A stretch of 11,667 nucleotides of DNA from DASZHJ01 sp035581425 (lineage in GTDB: Bacteria; Pseudomonadota; Alphaproteobacteria; ATCC43930; CGMCC-115725): positions 1 through 11,667 of the forward strand of contig DATJVP010000169.1 of the NCBI GenBank assembly GCA_035581425.1, read 5' to 3'. The position numbers and the translations under genes were made by a program. Positions 1-5,625 of this stretch are shown here, one piece after another; the first letter of the stretch is position 1, and each line of letters opens with the position of its first letter. The notes below the pieces were generated by a model. The model did no database searches, was not told the DNA's origin, and was given only the letters and a program-made list of their open reading frames with translations.

Positions 1-432
1 CCCGCGCTCCTCTGGATCAAGGTCTTCCACATCGTGAGCGTGGTCGCGTGGATGGCGGGGCTCCTCTATCTGCCGCGCCTCTTCGTCTATCACGCATCGG
101 CGCCCAAGGGCTCGGAGCAGTCCGAGACTTTCAAGACCATGGAGCGTCGGCTCCTCCGCGGCATCATGAATCCCGCGATGGCTGCAACCTATCTCTCCGG
201 GATTCTGCTGCTGCTGACCCCGGGGACCGTCGAGTGGGACCGCTTCTGGATCTGGGCGAAGCTGCTGCTCGTGGCGGCGCTTACGGGCTTCCACCATCTG
301 CTCGGGCGCTGGCGCAAGGCTCTCGCGGAGGACCGCAACGCACGCCGCCCGATCTTCTACCGCGCCGTCAACGAGGTCCCGACCTTGCTGCTGATCCTGA
401 TCGTCATCCTCGTCGTGGTCCGGCCGTTCTAA
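1..432 (+). CDS. hemJ: HemJ, protoporphyrinogen IX oxidase (5'-truncated)
   Basis: The gene enters from the left edge and stays open from base 1, giving 143 residues before TAA. HemJ (UPF0093) is the integral membrane enzyme that oxidises protoporphyrinogen IX to protoporphyrin IX in haem synthesis when HemG or HemY is absent. The family signature is visible: a histidine in the first helix (WIKVFHIV), then WMAGLLYLPRLFVYH, then an ERRLLRGIMNPAM block. Three or four hydrophobic segments follow, the last being LLLILIVILVVVRPF at the C-terminus. Family members are about 140-150 residues, so only a handful of N-terminal residues should be missing. The GTG at 34 is internal and not the true start, because the conserved first helix begins before it. 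The gene lies upstream of rho in the same direction, an order known in alphaproteobacteria. Identification is by motif recall. Confidence 0.92.
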   Translation, partial: PALLWIKVFHIVSVVAWMAGLLYLPRLFVYHASAPKGSEQSETFKTMERRLLRGIMNPAMAATYLSGILLLLTPGTVEWDRFWIWAKLLLVAALTGFHHLLGRWRKALAEDRNARRPIFYRAVNEVPTLLLILIVILVVVRPF

Positions 433-452
433 AAACTGTCACGCAAACGGGT

Positions 453-478
453 TTGACTTGTGGCGCGGTTTTGATTAA
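453..478 (+). promoter_or_regulatory. Weak candidate promoter for rho
   Basis: TTGACT at 453-458 matches the sigma70-type -35 box at 5 of 6 positions. No good -10 follows at 17 nt; the AT-rich GATTAA at 473-478 is the nearest candidate, with a 14-nt spacer that is short. If it is used, rho would have an untranslated leader of roughly 180 nt. The site lies 21 nt after the hemJ stop, so rho could equally be read through from hemJ. Confidence 0.3.
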
Positions 479-488
479 GGCTTAGCCC

Positions 489-505
489 GCGCACTTCGAG
501 TGCGT
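489..505 (+). other. Small hairpin in the hemJ-rho spacer
   Basis: CGCACT at 490-495 pairs with AGTGCG at 499-504 around a TCG loop, and a G-U pair at 489/505 can extend it to 7 bp. The bases after it (TCTCCC) are C-rich rather than U-rich, so it is not a standard intrinsic terminator. It could be a 3'-end stabiliser of the hemJ transcript or part of the rho leader. The evidence is base pairing only. Confidence 0.35.
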
Positions 506-663
506 CTCCCAACGTCCCTTCGACGACCCCCCGCGAACAAAAACACGCGCAACAAGCACGGTCGGGCGAGCGAAGGGGTCTCCCCATCGAGCGGCGTTTC
601 GTGCGGGCATCCGCGCGCGTCGCACAGCTTCACCAGCTCCCGTCTCACCATTTGATCGTCCCG
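505..663 (+). promoter_or_regulatory. C-rich, G-poor rho leader, possible Rho-binding (rut-like) site
   Basis: No credible gene fits in the 231-nt spacer before rho. Bases 505-560 contain 25 C and 9 G, and 621-663 contain 19 C and 7 G, with many YC dinucleotides and little evident structure. This is the kind of RNA that Rho binds. Rho is known to attenuate its own synthesis in the leader of rho in E. coli, so this stretch is a reasonable candidate for the same feedback. The composition is counted from the sequence; the function is inference. Confidence 0.4.
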
Positions 664-1920
664 ATGAATCTCCAAGAACTGAAGCACAAATCCCCGGCCG
701 AACTCCTCGCTTTCGCGGAGGAGCTGCAGATCGAGAGCGCGTCCGCGCTTCGCAAGCAGGACATGATGTTCGCGATCCTGAAGCAACTCGCGGAGAACGA
801 CGTCGCAATCTACGGCGACGGCGTCCTCGAGATCCTGCAGGACGGCTTCGGCTTCCTGCGCTCGCCGGAGGCCAACTACCTTCCGGGCCCCGATGACATC
901 TACGTGAGCCCGAGCCAGGTGCGGCGCTTCTCGCTGCGCACCGGCGACACCGTGGAAGGGCAGATCCGCTCGCCCAAGGATGGCGAGCGGTACTTCGCGC
1001 TCCTCAAGGTGAACAAGATCAATTTCGAGGACCCCGAGAAGGTCCGCCACCGCATCAACTTCGACAACCTGACGCCGCTCTATCCCGACGAGAAGCTCAT
1101 CCTCGAGCTCGACGATCCCACCAAGAAGGATCTGACGACGCGCGTCATCGATCTCATCACGCCGCTCGGCAAGGGCCAGCGCGCGCTCATCGTCTCGCCG
1201 CCGCGGACGGGCAAGACGGTGATGCTGCAGAACATCGCGCACGCGGTATCGCGCAACCATCCCGAGGTCTACCTCATCGTGCTGCTCATCGACGAGCGGC
1301 CGGAAGAGGTGACGGACATGGCACGGACGGTGAAAGGCGAGGTCGTGAGCTCGACCTTCGACGAGCCCGCCGTGCGCCACGTGCAGGTCGCGGAGATGGT
1401 GATCGAGAAGGCAAAGCGCCTCGTCGAGCACAAGCGCGACGTGGTGATCCTGCTGGATTCGATCACGCGCCTCGCGCGCGCCTACAACACCGTCGTGCCC
1501 TCATCGGGCAAGGTGCTGACGGGCGGCGTCGATGCCAATGCCTTGCAGCGCCCGAAGCGCTTCTTCGGTGCCGCGCGCAACATCGAGGAGGGCGGCTCGC
1601 TCACGATCATCGCGACCGCGCTCATCGACACCGGCAGCCGCATGGACGAGGTGATCTTCGAGGAGTTCAAGGGCACCGGCAATTCCGAAATCGTGCTCGA
1701 CCGCAAGGTCGCGGACAAGCGGACCTTCCCCGCGCTCGACATCACGAAATCCGGCACCCGCAAGGAAGAGCTCCTGGTGGACAAGGCCGTGCTCTCGAAG
1801 ATGTGGGTGCTCCGCCGCGTCCTCATGCCCATGGGCCCCGTCGACGGCCTCGAGTTCCTCATCGATAAGCTGAAGCAGTCCAAGAACAACGCGGACTTCT
1901 TCGAGGCGATGAACACCTAG
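664..1920 (+). CDS. rho: Transcription termination factor Rho
   Basis: This is the hexameric ATP-dependent RNA helicase that terminates transcription at C-rich rut sites. The product is 418 residues, essentially the E. coli length of 419. The order is: N-terminal helical domain (about 1-45); RNA-binding OB fold with the RNP1-like DGFGFLRSP at 60-68; Walker A VSPPRTGKT at 177-185 with K184; Walker B ending at D265 in VVILLDSITR; the Q-loop at LTGGVDANAL (285-294); and the R-loop region GTGNSE after FEEFKG. Nothing is missing. The ATG at 664 is chosen because MNLQELKHKSPAELLAF matches the usual N-terminus of the family. An in-frame GTG at 601 would add 21 residues without family resemblance. 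No strong Shine-Dalgarno precedes either start. The upstream neighbour is hemJ; a C-rich leader precedes and a large palindromic repeat follows, where mnmE is often found in relatives. Confidence 0.98.
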   Translation: MNLQELKHKSPAELLAFAEELQIESASALRKQDMMFAILKQLAENDVAIYGDGVLEILQDGFGFLRSPEANYLPGPDDIYVSPSQVRRFSLRTGDTVEGQIRSPKDGERYFALLKVNKINFEDPEKVRHRINFDNLTPLYPDEKLILELDDPTKKDLTTRVIDLITPLGKGQRALIVSPPRTGKTVMLQNIAHAVSRNHPEVYLIVLLIDERPEEVTDMARTVKGEVVSSTFDEPAVRHVQVAEMVIEKAKRLVEHKRDVVILLDSITRLARAYNTVVPSSGKVLTGGVDANALQRPKRFFGAARNIEEGGSLTIIATALIDTGSRMDEVIFEEFKGTGNSEIVLDRKVADKRTFPALDITKSGTRKEELLVDKAVLSKMWVLRRVLMPMGPVDGLEFLIDKLKQSKNNADFFEAMNT

Positions 1921-1937
1921 GCCCGGCATCGCCGCCC

Positions 1938-2121
1938 TGCGTCCTTCGACGCGCTCCCTCCGGTCGCTTGCTCCGGATGAGGGAGAACGGAGAGTGGCAC
2001 GCTCGATAATCCTCATCCTCGGACACGCTCCCTCCGCTGGCTTGCTCAGGATGAGGGAGAACGGAGAGTGGCACGCTCGATAATCCTCATCCTGAGCAAG
2101 CGGAGCGCGTCGAAGGACGCA
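1938..2121. repeat. Nested palindromic (REP-like) repeat with a 74-bp tandem duplication
   Basis: The outer arms are a perfect 20-bp inverted repeat: 1938-1957 (starting TGCGTCCTTCGACGC) and 2102-2121. Inside, 1949-2019 and 2023-2093 are direct copies of 71 nt with 4 mismatches and a 74-nt period. Their last 45 nt (1975-2019 and 2049-2093) are identical. Each copy carries GGATGAGG and CCTCATCC as an internal inverted pair. The left arm can also fold on itself (GCGTC-CTTC-GACGC, 1939-1952). The simplest reading is a palindromic repeat element that duplicated its left arm and loop. It fills most of the 254-nt gap after rho; no ORF in it looks real. Elements with this motif are recalled as dispersed repeats in alphaproteobacteria; copy number in this genome is unknown. 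Confidence 0.85.
2040..2101 (+). other. Strong 17-bp stem hairpin downstream of rho
   Basis: Bases 2040-2056 (GCTTGCTCAGGATGAGG) are exactly reverse complementary to 2085-2101, with a 28-nt loop. It forms the inner part of the repeat at 1938-2121. In RNA this would be a very stable structure some 120 nt after the rho stop codon. It could protect the 3' end or mark a processing site. It lacks a U tract, so it is not a normal intrinsic terminator. Confidence 0.6.
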
Positions 2122-2174
2122 CGGTTGTCGATCCCGCTTGATGTCAGGCCAGGCCCCGCTACTCTTCCTGCGGC

Positions 2175-2927
2175 ATGGATTGGGCACACGCGCTGCCGAC
2201 CCTGACTGCGTCGTTCCTCGCTTCCGTCGTGGAAGGCGTGGAAGCGCTCACGGTCGTGCTGGCGGTGGGGGCGACGCGGGGGTGGCGGCCGGCGCTGGTG
2301 GGGACGGGGCTCGGGGTTGCGGGGCTTGCACTGGTGGTGCTCGCGCTCGGGCCGGCGCTGACGCGGATCCCGATCCGCGATTTGCAGGTCGTCGTGGGAT
2401 TCCTGCTGCTGCTCTTCGGCATGCGTTGGCTCAGGAAGGCGATCCTGCGCTCGGCCGGCGTGATCGCGCTCCACGACGAAGCCGCGGTCTATAGCGGCAA
2501 GAGCGCGCAGCTCCAGGGCGTTGCGCGGGTGACGGATCCCAAGTGGGATGCGGTGGCGATCAGCACCGCCTTCGAGATCGTGATGCTCGAGGGCATGGAG
2601 GTTGTCTTCATCGTGATCGCCGTGGGCGCCGCCGGCGGCACGCTGGTCCCGGCTTCCATCGGCGCCGCGGCGGCACTCCTGCTCGTGGTGCTGCTCGGCG
2701 CCAGCGTGCGCGCGCCGCTCGCGCGCATCCCCGAGAACGCGCTCAAATTCGCGGTGGGAGTTCTGCTCTCGGGCTTCGGCACCTTCTGGCTCGGCGAAGG
2801 CATCGGTGTCGATTGGCCCGGCGACGATCTCGCCTTGCTGGTGCTGGTGGCGTGGTTCTTCGGCGTCGCCCTGCTGGCGGTGCGCTTCTGCCGCCTCCGC
2901 CGGACCGTCAGCGTGAGCGCGGGCTGA
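2175..2927 (+). CDS. COG4280-type integral membrane protein, putative transporter
   Basis: This 250-residue, strongly hydrophobic protein resembles the uncharacterised COG4280 family. It has a clear internal duplication: residues about 17-85 and 136-207 share VEGVEALTVVLAVG / LEGMEVVFIVIAVG, then a helix, then a LxRIPxxxLxxxVGxLLxxFGxxWL block. Each half thus predicts about three membrane helices, followed by a last helix near 217-237. Each half carries an acidic E-x-x-E pair in its first helix (E20/E23 and E139/E142). Duplicated acidic pairs are also seen in cation transporters such as FTR1 (REGLE) and, as E-x-G-D, in the UPF0016/GDT1 family; a cation transport role is therefore inference only. 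The loop between the halves (about 100-128) is polar. The ATG at 2175 fits the family N-terminus but has no clear ribosome site. The downstream small membrane gene starts 8 nt after the stop. Confidence 0.85.
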   Translation: MDWAHALPTLTASFLASVVEGVEALTVVLAVGATRGWRPALVGTGLGVAGLALVVLALGPALTRIPIRDLQVVVGFLLLLFGMRWLRKAILRSAGVIALHDEAAVYSGKSAQLQGVARVTDPKWDAVAISTAFEIVMLEGMEVVFIVIAVGAAGGTLVPASIGAAAALLLVVLLGASVRAPLARIPENALKFAVGVLLSGFGTFWLGEGIGVDWPGDDLALLVLVAWFFGVALLAVRFCRLRRTVSVSAG

Positions 2928-2930
2928 GGG
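2926..2930 (+). promoter_or_regulatory. Ribosome binding site overlapping a stop codon
   Basis: GAGGG here shares its first two bases with the TGA stop of the COG4280 gene (2925-2927) and lies 5 nt before the ATG at 2936. This fixes the start of the small membrane gene and suggests its translation is coupled to termination on the upstream gene. Confidence 0.65.
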
Positions 2931-2935
2931 TCGCG

Positions 2936-3148
2936 ATGGGCGCCGTCGCCAAGACGCTCCGCAAGTTCATGGGCCTCTTCATCGAGGACGGCAGCCTGGC
3001 GATCGCGGCCCTGATCTGGGCCGCGATCTGCTGGTGGGGACTGCCACGCCTCGGCGTCAACCCGCAAGCGACCGCCATCCTCCTCGCCATCGGCCTCGCA
3101 AGCATCCTCGCGGAAAATGTGCTGCGCGCGGCCGGGAAAGCGAAATGA
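2936..3148 (+). CDS. Small two-helix membrane protein coupled to the COG4280 gene
   Basis: The product is 70 residues. A short basic N-terminus (MGAVAKTLRKF) is followed by FIEDGSLAIAALIWAAICWW, helix one at about 19-38, and a second hydrophobic segment TAILLAIGLASILAENVL at about 46-63, with a basic end. I know no functional name for it. The start is supported by GAGGG 5 nt upstream, which overlaps the stop codon of the preceding gene. From memory, small proteins of this kind follow COG4280 genes in other alphaproteobacteria, which would point to a subunit or accessory role; that needs a neighbourhood search. The gene ends 20 nt from the convergent oxidoreductase. Confidence 0.75.
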   Translation: MGAVAKTLRKFMGLFIEDGSLAIAALIWAAICWWGLPRLGVNPQATAILLAIGLASILAENVLRAAGKAK

Positions 3149-3168
3149 GCTGACGGCCGAGCGTCTCT

Positions 3169-4146
3169 TTACGGCGTGAACACGGTTGAGCCCGTCGTCT
3201 TCCTGCTCTGCAGGTCGCTGTGAGCGCGGGCGGCCTCTTTCAGGGGATAGGTCTGGTTGATCTCGATCTTGACGGCGCCGGAGAGCACGACGTCGAAGAG
3301 GTCCTTCGCCATCGCGAGCATGTCCGCGCGCTTTGCGGCGTAGGTGTTGAGCGTGGGGCGCGTGAAGAAGAGCGAGCCCTTCTGCGCGAAGATGCCGAGA
3401 TCGACCGGGCCGACGGAGCCGGAGGCCTGGCCGAAGCTCACCATGAGGCCGAGCGGCCTGATGCAGTCGAGCGACTTCATGAAGGTGTCTTTGCCGACGC
3501 TGTCGTAGACGACGCGCAGCTTCTCGCCCTTGGTGATTTCCTTCACGCGCTCGACGAAGTCCTCCTTGGTCGTGACGATGGCGTGCTCGCAGCCATGCGC
3601 CTTCGCGAGCTTCGCCTTCTCGTCGCTGCCGACGGTACCGATCACGGTGGCGCCCAGCGCCTTCATCCATTGGCAGGCGATGAGGCCGACGCCGCCGGCC
3701 GCCGCGTGGAAGAGGACCACATCGCCCTTCGAGACGCGGTGAATCTGGCGGATCAGGTATTGCGTCGTCATGCCCTTCAGCATCATCGCCGCGCCCTGCT
3801 GGTCGGTGATGCCCTTGGGCAGCACGACGAGACGGTCGGCGGGCATGTTGCGGACCTCGGAATAGGCGCCGAGCGGGCTGCTGCCGTAAGCGACGCGATC
3901 GCCCGCCTTGATGTCCGTGACGCCGGGCCCGATCTCCTCGACCACGCCCGCGCCCTCGCCGCCGAGTCCGCTCGGCAGCGGCGCCGGATAAAGCCCGGAG
4001 CGCACATAGGTGTCGACATAATTGAGACCGATCGCGGTATGGCGTACGCGCGCCTCGCCGGGGCCGGGCTTGCCGACCTCGACGCTCTCCCATTGCAGGA
4101 CTTCGGGCCCGCCGGCTTTGTGGAAGCGGATGGCATGGACTTGCAT
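3169..4146 (-). CDS. Quinone oxidoreductase-type NAD(P)H dehydrogenase (zinc-free MDR family)
   Basis: The product is 325 residues, close to E. coli QorA (327). Proteins of this group reduce quinones or enones with NADPH in the cytoplasm. An N-terminal GroES-like domain (about 1-120) contains GPGEARVRHTAIGLNYVDTYVRSGLYP and the GxGGEGAG turn. The Rossmann domain carries the nucleotide-binding HAAAGGVG at 147-154 with GATVIGTVGSDEK after it, where the coenzyme ribose is normally contacted. The catalytic zinc ligands of alcohol dehydrogenases are absent, as expected. The C-terminal LQSRKTTGSTV is typical of Qor. The ATG at 4146 follows an AAGGA-like ribosome site on the minus strand. It lies 14 nt downstream of the dienelactone-hydrolase gene, so the two very probably share a transcript. 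The substrate cannot be read from the sequence. Confidence 0.93.
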   Translation of the reverse strand: MQVHAIRFHKAGGPEVLQWESVEVGKPGPGEARVRHTAIGLNYVDTYVRSGLYPAPLPSGLGGEGAGVVEEIGPGVTDIKAGDRVAYGSSPLGAYSEVRNMPADRLVVLPKGITDQQGAAMMLKGMTTQYLIRQIHRVSKGDVVLFHAAAGGVGLIACQWMKALGATVIGTVGSDEKAKLAKAHGCEHAIVTTKEDFVERVKEITKGEKLRVVYDSVGKDTFMKSLDCIRPLGLMVSFGQASGSVGPVDLGIFAQKGSLFFTRPTLNTYAAKRADMLAMAKDLFDVVLSGAVKIEINQTYPLKEAARAHSDLQSRKTTGSTVFTP

Positions 4147-4160
4147 GGAACGGTTCCTTT

Positions 4161-4856
4161 CTAGGCGAGGTGTTTGCGGAAGAAATCGGCCGTGCGCGAG
4201 TTCGCGAGATCGGCGCTGGCCTTGTCGTAGTGCTGGCCGCCGGGGCGCGCGAAGGCGTGATCCATGCCGGGATAGACGTGGATCGCGACATGGGCGTTGC
4301 CCTTGAGCCCGGCCTGGATCTTGGCCTGCGCCTCCGGCGGGCAGAATTGGTCCTTGGCGGCGATATGCAGGAGGAGGGGTTTCTTGATGTTCTTCGCTTC
4401 GTCGAGCGCGCCTTCGATGCCGACGCCGTAATATCCGACGGAGCAATCCGCGTCCGAGCGCGTCGCCATGAGATAGGCGAGCTTGCCGCCGAGGCAGTAG
4501 CCGACGCTGCCGACCTTTCCGGTGCAGGCCGGGAGCTTTCGCAGATGCGCGAGCGTCGACTTAAGATCGTCGACGCCTTTCGCCTCGTTGAAGCCCTTGT
4601 AGAGCGAGAAGGCGCGCGCCCATTCGGCCTCGGTCTTGTCGGTGATCTGGATGCCCGGCTCTTGGCGCCAGAAGAGGTCGGGGCAGACCACGGCATAGCC
4701 CTGCGCCGCAAGTCCGTCGGCAAGGCCGCGCATCACCGTGTTGACGCCGAAAATCTCCTGGATCAGCACGATCCCCGGCCCTTTGCCGGATTTCGGCGTG
4801 GCCTGGTACGCGCTGAAGCTGCCGCCATCGGCAGCACGGATGGTGATGTCCGCCAT
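4161..4856 (-). CDS. Dienelactone hydrolase family protein
   Basis: This is a 231-residue alpha/beta hydrolase of the carboxymethylenebutenolidase type. The prototype ClcD opens dienelactone in chlorocatechol breakdown, but most genomic relatives have other or unknown substrates. The full catalytic set is present with a constant two-residue offset from ClcD: E34 (in LIQEIFGVN), nucleophile C121 (in GYCLGG), D169 (in AAKDQFCPP) and H200 (in YPGMDHAF). No signal peptide is seen, so it is cytoplasmic. The ATG at 4856 is preferred over the one at 4868, because the bases of the latter (ATGGGAGGGG) supply a strong ribosome site for the former and MADITI is a normal family start. It is the first gene of a two-gene unit with the downstream oxidoreductase. 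No other aromatic-degradation genes are visible, so a catabolic role is not supported. Confidence 0.93.
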   Translation of the reverse strand: MADITIRAADGGSFSAYQATPKSGKGPGIVLIQEIFGVNTVMRGLADGLAAQGYAVVCPDLFWRQEPGIQITDKTEAEWARAFSLYKGFNEAKGVDDLKSTLAHLRKLPACTGKVGSVGYCLGGKLAYLMATRSDADCSVGYYGVGIEGALDEAKNIKKPLLLHIAAKDQFCPPEAQAKIQAGLKGNAHVAIHVYPGMDHAFARPGGQHYDKASADLANSRTADFFRKHLA

Positions 4857-4858
4857 GA

Positions 4859-4866
4859 CCCCTCCC
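4859..4866 (-). promoter_or_regulatory. Ribosome binding site deciding the hydrolase start
   Basis: On the minus strand this reads GGGAGGGG, ending 2 nt before the ATG at 4856, with the GGAGG core 4 nt before it. It lies inside the alternative longer reading that begins at 4868, which argues against that longer start. Confidence 0.6.
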
Positions 4867-4869
4867 ATA

Positions 4870-4881
4870 CGGCATATGCCG
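4870..4881. promoter_or_regulatory. 12-bp perfect palindrome upstream of the hydrolase gene
   Basis: CGGCATATGCCG is fully symmetric and sits 14-25 nt upstream of the hydrolase start codon. A weak minus-strand promoter (TCGACA at 4920-4915, TTTAAG at 4899-4894, spacer 15) would place it just after the transcription start, a usual position for a repressor operator. About three perfect 12-bp palindromes are expected by chance in a window this size, so the position rather than the symmetry is what makes it notable. Confidence 0.3.
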
Positions 4882-4925
4882 GAAGGGCCGCACCTTAAAA
4901 CCCGGGAAAGGGGCTGTCGAGCGCG

Positions 4926-4955
4926 TTGACGGCGGCGTTAGCGGCTGTCAATACT
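4926..4955 (+). promoter_or_regulatory. Candidate promoter of the lipoprotein operon with a dyad site
   Basis: TTGACG at 4926-4931 matches the -35 consensus at 5 of 6 positions. AATACT at 4950-4955 matches TATAAT at 4 of 6, with an 18-nt spacer, placing a start about 15 nt before the lipoprotein ATG. The same bases form an imperfect dyad at 4926-4951: TTGAC-x-GC-x-GC-xxxx-GC-x-GC-x-GTCAA, symmetric at 9 of 13 pairs. It also presents a perfect TTGACA to the minus strand (4951-4946). A regulator bound here could control both directions; that is inference. Confidence 0.45.
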
Positions 4956-4975
4956 CTCCCGTCGTTGGGGGATCG

Positions 4976-5617
4976 ATGCGGCGTCGAGAGTTGCGAAGCA
5001 CCTTGGGAGGCATGTTGTTGCTGACGCTCGCGGCTTGCGAGCCCGGCGCTCAGCCATCGCCTTCGGAAACACCGGCGGCGGCTCCCGCGCCCCAGAGGGA
5101 AGCCGTTCCCGCGCGCGCCGCAGCGCCGGTCTATCGCGATCCCCTCGCCGGTCTCTATACGATTCCCGCTTCTTCGGTGCCGGCGGATGTGCGCGTCGAT
5201 TATTACGCTCCGCGCGCGCCGCGGACGCGCGCCGTGCTGACCATGGCGATCGTGACGGGCGCCAATTTCTCGCGCGCTGCGTCCTTCGTGGAGGCGCGGG
5301 GTCTCGACCCGCAGCCGCTCATCGACGCCGCCGTCAGCACCCTCAAGGATCGCTATCCCTGGCTCGAGCTCATGGACGATCTCGCGACCGCGCAGCGCAA
5401 CAACGTCTCGCTGACCGTGGTGCTGGACATGCGCGCCAAGCTCGAGGCGACGGCGGAGATCGATCTCGACGTGATCGTGTTCGACGATGCGCGCAAGCCG
5501 ATCTCGCGGATCTCGGTCTCCGGCAGCGGCACCGGCGAGCTCTCCGAGGCCTATGCGACCGCGGCGGAAGCTGCGCTGCAGCAGCTCAAAGGCAAGGCCA
5601 CAGCACTTTTGCAGTGA
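4976..5617 (+). CDS. Hypothetical lipoprotein
   Basis: The 213-residue product begins with a basic N-terminus and a lipoprotein signal ending L-A-A-C, with C21 as the lipidated residue. E22 at +2 is not the inner-membrane retention aspartate, so outer-membrane sorting is likely. A Pro/Ala-rich linker (about 22-52) leads to a compact domain at about 55-213. That domain has alternating hydrophobic strands (TRAVLTMAIVTG, VSLTVVLDMRA, IDLDVIVFDDARKPISRISVSG) and a C-terminal helix (EAYATAAEAALQQLKGKA). I do not recognise the family. The ATG at 4976 follows GGGGGA. The next gene starts 8 nt after the stop and is also exported, so the two are probably one envelope unit. The hydrolase gene is divergent on the other side. 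Confidence 0.8.
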   Translation: MRRRELRSTLGGMLLLTLAACEPGAQPSPSETPAAAPAPQREAVPARAAAPVYRDPLAGLYTIPASSVPADVRVDYYAPRAPRTRAVLTMAIVTGANFSRAASFVEARGLDPQPLIDAAVSTLKDRYPWLELMDDLATAQRNNVSLTVVLDMRAKLEATAEIDLDVIVFDDARKPISRISVSGSGTGELSEAYATAAEAALQQLKGKATALLQ

Positions 5618-5621
5618 GGGG
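5616..5621 (+). promoter_or_regulatory. Ribosome binding site overlapping the lipoprotein stop codon
   Basis: GAGGGG shares bases with the TGA at 5615-5617 and lies 4 nt before the ATG at 5626. It sets the start of the secreted protein gene and points to coupled translation, using the same stop/ribosome-site layout as at 2925-2936. Confidence 0.65.
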
Positions 5622-5625
5622 TTCG

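Noticed and set aside
475..1431. A 318-codon frame antisense to rho
   Set aside because: Shadow of rho; Arg/Val/Glu/His-rich and unrelated to any protein.
1938..2121. CRISPR or intrinsic terminator reading of the repeat after rho
   Set aside because: Only two direct copies without a repeat-spacer pattern, and no U tract after the hairpins. A palindromic dispersed element explains it better.
3152..3170. Possible terminator between the convergent small membrane gene and oxidoreductase (GACG...CGTC then TCTTT)
   Set aside because: A 4-bp stem is too weak and similar matches are common by chance.
2489..4723. A 744-codon minus-strand frame spanning the COG4280 and oxidoreductase genes
   Set aside because: Extremely Arg/Ser/Pro-rich, crosses several well-supported genes and gene borders, and matches no family.
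3169..4856. Aromatic catabolism operon around the dienelactone hydrolase and oxidoreductase
   Set aside because: No catechol dioxygenase, cycloisomerase, maleylacetate reductase or LysR regulator is present, and both families are broad in substrate.
5035..5625. Upstream extension of the secreted-protein frame overlapping the lipoprotein gene
   Set aside because: The extension is Arg-rich shadow sequence; the signal peptide and ribosome site place the true start at 5626.
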